Source: Bacteroidota bacterium (GTDB lineage Bacteria > Bacteroidota > Bacteroidia > Chitinophagales > Chitinophagaceae). From it: DNA of 10,755 nucleotides. Shown here piece after piece: positions 7,101-10,755 of the stretch; positions within the stretch are counted from its first letter, which is position 1; each line of letters begins with the position of its first letter. Position numbers and translations under genes: made by a program. Below the pieces are notes generated by a model. The model did no database searches. It worked only from the letters and a program-made list of their open reading frames with translations, and was not told where the DNA came from. The stretch covers positions 1-10,755 of the forward strand of contig JAEZGI010000059.1 of assembly GCA_023416995.1 (NCBI GenBank), written 5' to 3'.

Positions 7101-8434
7101 GTTTGGGGATTACCTTAAAAGTGATGTCTGGTGATAAAATCTCAATTTTTGGTAAAAGTTTTTATACTCCTGCTACAGGAGCTAATTACCAGGTTCCGGT
7201 ATTAAGCTTGTTGCAAGGTTTTATTGGAACGCCTGGTAATCTTGCTGCGGTGAAGGGTGCAACAGCGTCGGGCTTGAATGCGATCACGAGCATTACGAGT
7301 GCAGTGAATGGCTATCTCACAAACCCCGCCCGTACAAATGGGTCAGTACCCAAAGCATATATTAATTGGGTATTTTTCAATGAACAATTTGAATATGCCG
7401 GAGGTGGTTTTGATCAGGTTAATTCAACCGGGGGATTTAAGTCACACAGTATCATGCTTGTAGAAGTTCCCAAAAATGGTTATGTTTATATCTATGCAAG
7501 TAATGAAACTTTGATCGACGTGTATTTTGATAATTTGCAAGTTATACACGACAAAGGGCCAGTGCTCGAGGAAACACATTATTATCCGTTTGGGCTAACA
7601 ATGGCTGGGCTAAGTTCGAAGGCTGTGGGTAAGTTGGAGAATAAATACAAGTTCAACGGAAAAGAAAAACAGGAGAAAGAATTTGCGGACGGCAGTGGCT
7701 TAGAATGGTATGATTACGGTGCAAGAATGTATGATCCCCAGATCGGTAGATGGCATGTGGTTGATCCTGCTATCGAAGATAATCATTTTAATTATTCGCC
7801 GTATGCTTACGTATATAATGATCCTATAAGACTGATTGATCCCGACGGGAGAGATTCGGCGCAACGCGCAAAGGCGGTTGAAAAAGCAAAACAATATGTA
7901 AATGAAAAAAAGCCGGGAAATCAATATAAAATGGGCGAAAAAGGTGAACCCGGGGAAAAAGTCGATTGTTCGGGTTTAGTAGCGGCTTGCGTTGTCGCTG
8001 GCCAAGAAAAAAATCCCAACTTTGGATCAGGCGGATCGGGCGTTGTTAACATTCAAAACAATACCACAAAAATTGATGATAAGGAAGTTGTTGAAGGAAA
8101 TATTGTCACATTTAAACTAAGTCGAGGATATGCATATCATACAGGAATGGTAGTAGGAATTACCAGAGATAAGGCTGGCGGCATATCATCCTTTACTATG
8201 ATCGATTCTCATGGTGGAGTCGGACCAGAAGAAAGAACTATAATAATGGGCGAGGGGCTGGGCAAAAGTGTTCAAGGTTTTTATAAATGGGATTCGAAGC
8301 CAGATAGTCATAATAGCCAGAAATCAACTTCTACTCCAGAAAATAAAAAATATACAAAAGAAGAAATAGATAGAATAATGTTGAACGCAAGTAAGGCTAT
8401 TAGAAGATCTCAAGAGGCATTGTCTACAAATTGA
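4199..8434 (+). CDS. Exported RHS polymorphic toxin: DUF6443 N-terminus, RHS repeats and core, C-terminal NlpC/P60 peptidase
   Basis: The product has 1411 residues. The N-terminal signal can be cut after AIA at 20-22, or at a lipobox LAAC (14-17). DUF6443-type sequence follows (YIDGLGRP 66-73, YDAFGRESLKYLPY from 98). RHS/YD repeats are scattered through, for example YEYDSRGR at 302, YEYNVRG at 596 and YVYDARGNK at 807, then KDHLGNVR (873-880). After an N/P/G-rich linker (about 930-950), a region at about 955-1120 (GLGITLKVMSGDKISIFGKS) recurs in Bacteroidota RHS proteins from memory. The RHS-associated core (about 1125-1218) ends DPDGR, where the variable toxin tip starts. The tip (1219-1411) has VDCSGLV with C1257, YHTGMVVGI with H1314 and IDSHGG with H1338: an NlpC/P60 cysteine-histidine site. 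NlpC/P60 enzymes cut peptidoglycan peptide bonds or related amides. Inference: the RHS shell encloses a peptidoglycan-degrading toxin. There is no PAAR domain and no clear type 9 sorting domain, so the export route is unclear. Confidence 0.9.
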   Translation: MRNPSLYLIMWGGLAACQQAIAQTIPPAYSASTGNYVRSWAANAPEAVPNNLMSRPVADVVQSTDYIDGLGRPLQNVIKSGSFPTSGSATDIVKAVHYDAFGRESLKYLPYATTSVSGNFRTDPFQSQSTFYASQLAGQQETYFYGETKFEASPLNRPQKELAPGNNWVGQNRGVEKKYWLNTAVDDVKIWQVNNTTGGWGTYAVTGVYSAADLYKSVTVDEHGKQTIEFIDKGGKTILKKVQLTSTDAGTGSGYSGWMSTYYIYDALENLRCVIQPRGVERLTTSSWVMNAEILNEQCFRYEYDSRGRMVMKKVPGAGEIWLVYDRWDRLVLTQDGKLRLQHNWNYTKYDHLNRPIITGIHHDPGNLTLAQINQQLVGAESWQIRYESRDPNASLGYTFSQTHPYAVAASVMTVTFYDDYTWTNAIPAAFRTFDNSQAASADPPSTTFPYRQSLTPTTKTLGFQTGSIVKSLDGSTFLASVSFFDDKGRIIQQKNENYTAGVDIITTQYSFNGQPLLIINKQEKLGTSPQTTVVATKMTYDNLWRVVKVEKKLSHPQVNGGAMSAFKIISQIEYDKLGQVKKKTLGSTLAAPLDYEYNVRGWLLGVNRSYLAAENQRWFSFELAYDKTNNSRAVNGIYTAAQYNGNIAGTIWKSKGDAELRKFDYSYDAANRILGADFNQGAGTAWNKNKLDFQVNNISYDANGNILSMNTKGFKGMLSQPIDQLSYTYELNNNSNKLQKVVDLVSDPLSKLGDFKDGANGTGNDYSYDVNGNLITDLNKFISGITYNHLNLPEIISVTGKGTISYVYDARGNKLKKTVAETSQPTKTTLYLGGLVYENDILQLIQHEEGRIRFTPAVGSTPARFDYDYFIKDHLGNVRMVLTEEQQQTIYPAATLEGSLTTPTDAVYVEKDYYSISTGNVVTKPAAMSNTNNNGNPPYNPNPNGNPAAQSQKAYKLTATSTGGVTGLGITLKVMSGDKISIFGKSFYTPATGANYQVPVLSLLQGFIGTPGNLAAVKGATASGLNAITSITSAVNGYLTNPARTNGSVPKAYINWVFFNEQFEYAGGGFDQVNSTGGFKSHSIMLVEVPKNGYVYIYASNETLIDVYFDNLQVIHDKGPVLEETHYYPFGLTMAGLSSKAVGKLENKYKFNGKEKQEKEFADGSGLEWYDYGARMYDPQIGRWHVVDPAIEDNHFNYSPYAYVYNDPIRLIDPDGRDSAQRAKAVEKAKQYVNEKKPGNQYKMGEKGEPGEKVDCSGLVAACVVAGQEKNPNFGSGGSGVVNIQNNTTKIDDKEVVEGNIVTFKLSRGYAYHTGMVVGITRDKAGGISSFTMIDSHGGVGPEERTIIMGEGLGKSVQGFYKWDSKPDSHNSQKSTSTPENKKYTKEEIDRIMLNASKAIRRSQEALSTN
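7853..8434 (+). other. Variable C-terminal toxin module of the RHS protein (NlpC/P60 domain plus helical tail)
   Basis: Residues 1219-1411, after the DPDGR boundary. The first 35 residues are lysine- and glutamate-rich (AKAVEKAKQYVNEKKPGNQY). The NlpC/P60 core runs from about 1240 to 1364 with C1257, H1314 and H1338. The last 47 residues are polar and probably helical, with no known motif. The DNA becomes visibly richer in A, with many AAA and GAA codons, compared with the mixed-codon core just upstream. That fits independent acquisition of the tip. It is separated here from the CDS entry to mark the module boundary. Confidence 0.75.
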
Positions 8435-8449
8435 GTCTGCAAATTTTCC

Positions 8450-9034
8450 ATGAAATTCATTTATTTAGTAACAATGATTATGAACTCAACTAATTTCTTT
8501 TTTGTGATGGTGATACTGTTAGTTACATCATGTCACTCAAATGAAGATCAGCCAGCGACCGCTAATCAATCCAGTATTAATCGTTTAAGCGGGAACGACA
8601 CAGATGGATTCGACCAGTCTGCAATTGATGATCTCAATCCAGTAGATTCAAATGATTATAGAAGTAATGCTGTAATTGATACAGTATTTGAGATTAACAA
8701 TGACCTTTTTAATGTTTCATTGAAAACTGACTTCGACTCTACCAAACCGATTATAGTGCCAAAAAAATATGTGGGTAATTATGGGATTGATTGTTTCCGG
8801 GTCTTTGAGTCCTTCACGATGTTACAAATTAAAAAAAACGGCAACATTATTGTTGATACTATAATTTCAAAATCGAACTTTTCTGAAGCTCTTGATAGTT
8901 CCTTATCACATTATGGCAATCTTATGTTTCCAAAAGTAGTATTGAAAACCAACTCAATTAAGATTGGCCACAGCATTTCGATACCAATGACGGACGTAGG
9001 TGTTGCGGTTTCAAGCACTTTTAAGGTGAACTAA
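8450..9034 (+). CDS. Lipoprotein, candidate immunity protein for the RHS-NlpC/P60 toxin
   Basis: It lies 15 bases after the RHS stop on the same strand, so it is probably co-transcribed, and this is the position of an immunity gene. The 194-residue product has a hydrophobic N-terminus ending in a lipobox VTSC with C28. ATG 8480 (M11) gives a shorter, more typical lipoprotein signal (Cys at 18) and may be the true start. The mature N-terminus (HSNEDQ) is acidic and polar, as in some Bacteroidota lipoproteins sent to the outer membrane or cell surface. The remainder (FNVSLKTDFDSTKPI, IKKNGNIIVDTIISKSNF) looks like a beta-rich domain and faintly recalls DUF4738-type lipoproteins; I am not sure of this. 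A periplasmic or surface location is what an inhibitor of a peptidoglycan-cutting toxin needs, as in known amidase effector-immunity pairs. The immunity role itself is inferred from position and location. Confidence 0.7.
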   Translation: MKFIYLVTMIMNSTNFFFVMVILLVTSCHSNEDQPATANQSSINRLSGNDTDGFDQSAIDDLNPVDSNDYRSNAVIDTVFEINNDLFNVSLKTDFDSTKPIIVPKKYVGNYGIDCFRVFESFTMLQIKKNGNIIVDTIISKSNFSEALDSSLSHYGNLMFPKVVLKTNSIKIGHSISIPMTDVGVAVSSTFKVN

Positions 9035-9232
9035 ACTATAGGCTAAATGGAATTGCTCAGGCACTTATTATTATAATGACAACGCCAACCCACAATCCTT
9101 TTGCTAAAATATAGCTGGTGGAACGAGCAACTTCAGTTCATATTCAGAGCTATTGTTACCGCTGAGTATAATACTGCCGCTATTTCGGACCACGGGCTTA
9201 GTTAAAAATATTCATTAATTTAACAAGCTCAA

Positions 9233-9523
9233 ATGAAAAAGCAAACGCGAAGAAAATTCAGTTCCACCTTCAAAGCCAAGGTGGCTTTAGAGGCAGTCAA
9301 AGGCCAACTGACCATGGCTGAGCTCGCAAAGAAATTTGATGTCAACCAGGTTATCATTGCTCGCTGGAAGGCGGAATTTATTTCAAACATGAGTGCTGTT
9401 TTTGAAAAAAGTGATAAGCCTGAAGAGCCAGATGTTGATACGCAGGAGCTGTATGCCCAGATTGGGCAGCTCCGGGTCGAGAACGAATTTTTAAAAAAAA
9501 GTTGCAAGAAGCTCGGCCTGTAG
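9233..9523 (+). CDS. IS3-family transposase OrfA (orphan; OrfB missing)
   Basis: The 96-residue product has the length and layout of IS3-family OrfA. A basic start (KKQTRRKFSSTFKAKVALEAV) leads into a helix-turn-helix (MAELAKKFDVNQVIIARWKAEF), and a leucine-zipper-like C-terminus follows (LYAQIGQLRVENEFLKKS). OrfA binds the element's ends. In intact elements it is fused by a -1 ribosomal frameshift to OrfB, which holds the DDE catalytic core. A slippery run of eight A and a G sits at 9493-9501, and the -1 frame continues LQEARPVEARLAF before similarity ends near 9540. No DDE domain follows and no terminal inverted repeats are evident, so this is an immobile remnant cut at the start of orfB. 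It separates the candidate immunity gene from the next lipoprotein gene and suggests past recombination at this locus. Confidence 0.85.
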   Translation: MKKQTRRKFSSTFKAKVALEAVKGQLTMAELAKKFDVNQVIIARWKAEFISNMSAVFEKSDKPEEPDVDTQELYAQIGQLRVENEFLKKSCKKLGL

Positions 9524-9540
9524 AAGCCCGGTTAGCCTTT
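9499..9540 (+). pseudogene. Remnant of the beginning of IS3 orfB
   Basis: Reading one base back from orfA after the A-run gives KLQEARPVEARLAF, which resembles the first residues of IS3-type OrfB. After about 9540 the frame yields no transposase-like residues, and a new lipoprotein gene starts at 9569. The breakpoint is therefore near 9540. The call rests on a very short stretch. Confidence 0.35.
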
Positions 9541-9568
9541 TGTAGTTCAAAACCCATAACATTATTTT

Positions 9569-10066
9569 ATGTTAAAAACAATGTTAATTACACTACTAAG
9601 TTTGAGTTCTTGCTCAGGATTAAATGGGGTTCTGCAAACAAAAAGCTTGGAAGGAAATTGGGTGCCTGAAAAAATTGAATGGGAAAGAGCGGAAAGTGGA
9701 GATCCTGAGCTCGAAAAAATAAAGTATAGTTCATTTTACACTTTGTCTTTCAAGGGTTCTGAGTTTATACTATTAGGCTCCAATAATAGCCCGGGAAGGG
9801 ACGACAGCTTGATGCTTACTTCGGAACCTGGATACTCTTTATTTTACGGGAAATGGGAACTCCGTGACAGCCTTGTAATAATTAACTATAGAAAAGTGTA
9901 TGGTTTTTTAAATCTTCCAGGGGACACAATGATAAAAGAGCAAACAGATACACTTCTATTAAGGAAAGAGTCGCTGATTTTCAATAATGAAAATTATAAA
10001 CAACATTCCAAAATTGATACAAATATTATAAACCGATTTTGGCAGCAAGCTGCCGAAGTTGAATGA
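9569..10066 (+). CDS. Hypothetical lipoprotein, lipocalin-like appearance
   Basis: The 165-residue product has a short lipoprotein signal, MLKTMLITLLSLSSC, with lipobox LSSC and C15 as the predicted lipid-modified residue. The mature part opens LEGNW, followed by alternating strands (FYTLSFKGSEFILLG, LFYGKWELRDSLVIINY, DTLLLRKESLIF). This pattern is typical of small lipocalin-like or meta-stable beta-barrel lipoproteins of Bacteroidota. I do not recognise a specific family and assign no function. It starts 28 bases after the apparent IS breakpoint. As a second small envelope lipoprotein beside an RHS toxin it could be an additional or orphan immunity gene, but nothing in the sequence proves this. 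Low G+C agrees with the surrounding accessory DNA. The last codons contain a 6-bp palindrome (10041-10054) with no T-run after it. Confidence 0.65.
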   Translation: MLKTMLITLLSLSSCSGLNGVLQTKSLEGNWVPEKIEWERAESGDPELEKIKYSSFYTLSFKGSEFILLGSNNSPGRDDSLMLTSEPGYSLFYGKWELRDSLVIINYRKVYGFLNLPGDTMIKEQTDTLLLRKESLIFNNENYKQHSKIDTNIINRFWQQAAEVE

Positions 10067-10386
10067 GAAAAAGCATAGTCCACTTCGTTAAATAGATTGT
10101 TTCAATATCTAAAACAATGGTTCACGGAGTGTAAAGCAAAAAAAATATAAGTCTGGAAAAACCAGTTTCGTTTTTCAATTCAAACTCTTTTCATTTAAAA
10201 AGAAAACCATTTTGAGGGCTGTTAGCAGTTTTTTGAATAACAACTCTGGCTGCGTCCATGATATAAAAATTTGATGGGTAATCGGATAGATTAAGTATCA
10301 CACTCATTGCTTCTCGTAAAGTTCAAAAATAAAATATCCATTTTTAACCTGCCCAGATTTTCCGACCAGTTACCCAGGAATCAAAC
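10067..10386. other. Gene-free, A+T-rich stretch
   Basis: No convincing gene, RNA or complete promoter is visible on either strand. It holds a weak hairpin CTGG-AAAAA-CCAG (10153-10165) followed by TTTCGTTTTT, which might act as a poor terminator for the lipoprotein gene. It also has a loose inverted pair TGGGTAA (about 10275) and TTACCCA (about 10370). Confidence 0.4.
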
Positions 10387-10623
10387 ATGAAACAAACTTT
10401 GCTCCCAATATTGTTGAGTTTCGATATTTTCACGCCTGCGAAAGTGGCCTACGTCAAACCACCAGAATTGTTGGCTGATAGAACAACTATCGATCATATT
10501 CGAAATAGTCTACAAACTAAGAAGAAGTTGAATTCTATTGTGATTTATCAAACCGAGCGCCAGCCCGACAGAGTTATGTGCTACCTGATCCTTAAATTTC
10601 CGAAATTTTCCGGATTTGAATAA
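10387..10623 (+). CDS. Doubtful small hypothetical protein (78 residues)
   Basis: An open frame from ATG 10387 to TAA. The N-terminus is mildly hydrophobic (MKQTLLPILLSFDIFTPA) but is not a clear signal peptide. The rest contains a basic, possibly helical part (TTIDHIRNSLQTKKKLNSI) and resembles no family I know. There is no promoter, Shine-Dalgarno or operon partner to support it. It may be a fragment of a decayed gene or a chance open frame in accessory DNA. Confidence 0.25.
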   Translation: MKQTLLPILLSFDIFTPAKVAYVKPPELLADRTTIDHIRNSLQTKKKLNSIVIYQTERQPDRVMCYLILKFPKFSGFE

Positions 10624-10635
10624 TCTCAGGAGATA

Positions 10636-10750
10636 CTATCCTTATAATGCTCTTCCGCGAACGAAAAAAAAGTACCGCAAAACTGGATTGAGATAATCAG
10701 GAAGACAATTCTCATATAAGCGTTAAGTTTACACCCGCTATTCTTATAAT
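10636..10750 (+). repeat. Pair of 13-base near-identical direct repeats
   Basis: CTATCCTTATAAT (10636-10648) and CTATTCTTATAAT (10738-10750) differ at one base and are 102 bases apart start to start. Both are followed by CTTC-containing sequence (GCTCTTCCGCG and CTTCG). They lie at the window edge, so further copies beyond it cannot be judged. Function unknown. Confidence 0.35.
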
Positions 10751-10755
10751 CTTCG

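Noticed and set aside
9035..9232. Gap between the candidate immunity gene and orfA as a second immunity gene, toxin-tip fragment or IS end
   Set aside because: No open frame of useful length, no tip-like peptide and no terminal inverted repeat could be seen.
9229..9507. Minus-strand open frame of 92 codons opposite the IS3 orfA
   Set aside because: It is a mirror of orfA on the other strand; orfA has recognisable family sequence.
10041..10054. Palindrome GGCAGCAAGCTGCC as a terminator
   Set aside because: It lies inside the last codons of the lipoprotein gene and is not followed by a T-run.
1..10755. CRISPR array, rRNA or riboswitch
   Set aside because: No regularly spaced repeats, no rRNA-like sequence and no recognisable riboswitch core were seen on either strand.

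Overview
The window looks like a Bacteroidota chromosome, most likely from the Chitinophagaceae. This rests on the protein families present (a DUF2723 membrane protein, a DUF6443-type RHS protein, several lipoproteins with Bacteroidota-like signals), on promoters of the TTTG-N19-TAnnTTTG type, and on the absence of Shine-Dalgarno sequences before the starts. The genus-level guess is inference.

Left part (1-3356), ordinary chromosome. Three minus-strand genes encode the N-terminal part of a DUF2723 multi-pass membrane protein (cut by the window edge), a divergent SAM hydroxide adenosyltransferase (DUF62) homologue, and a short-chain dehydrogenase. They are separate transcription units: the first and third have recognisable promoters. 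An interrupted inverted repeat lies between the second and third. A plus-strand tRNA-Lys(TTT) gene with its own promoter and terminator ends this part.

Right part (3400-10755), accessory region. Everything downstream of the tRNA is on the plus strand, visibly richer in A+T in many places, and full of broken or mobile pieces. It opens with a truncated DUF6602 (nuclease-like) gene abutting the tail of an unrelated gene. The centrepiece is a 1411-residue exported RHS protein: an N-terminal DUF6443 region, RHS/YD repeats, an RHS-associated core ending in DPDGR, and a C-terminal NlpC/P60 cysteine peptidase domain. It is followed 15 bases later by a small lipoprotein gene. I read this pair as a polymorphic toxin that attacks peptidoglycan plus a cell-envelope immunity protein. 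Next come an orphan IS3-type orfA whose orfB is missing, a second unrelated lipoprotein of lipocalin-like look, and a doubtful 78-codon ORF. This is the usual anatomy of an RHS locus that exchanges toxin tips and collects immunity genes.

The most interesting item is the RHS-NlpC/P60 toxin with its candidate lipoprotein immunity gene. The toxin family is known in outline; the immunity protein is not one I recognise with certainty.
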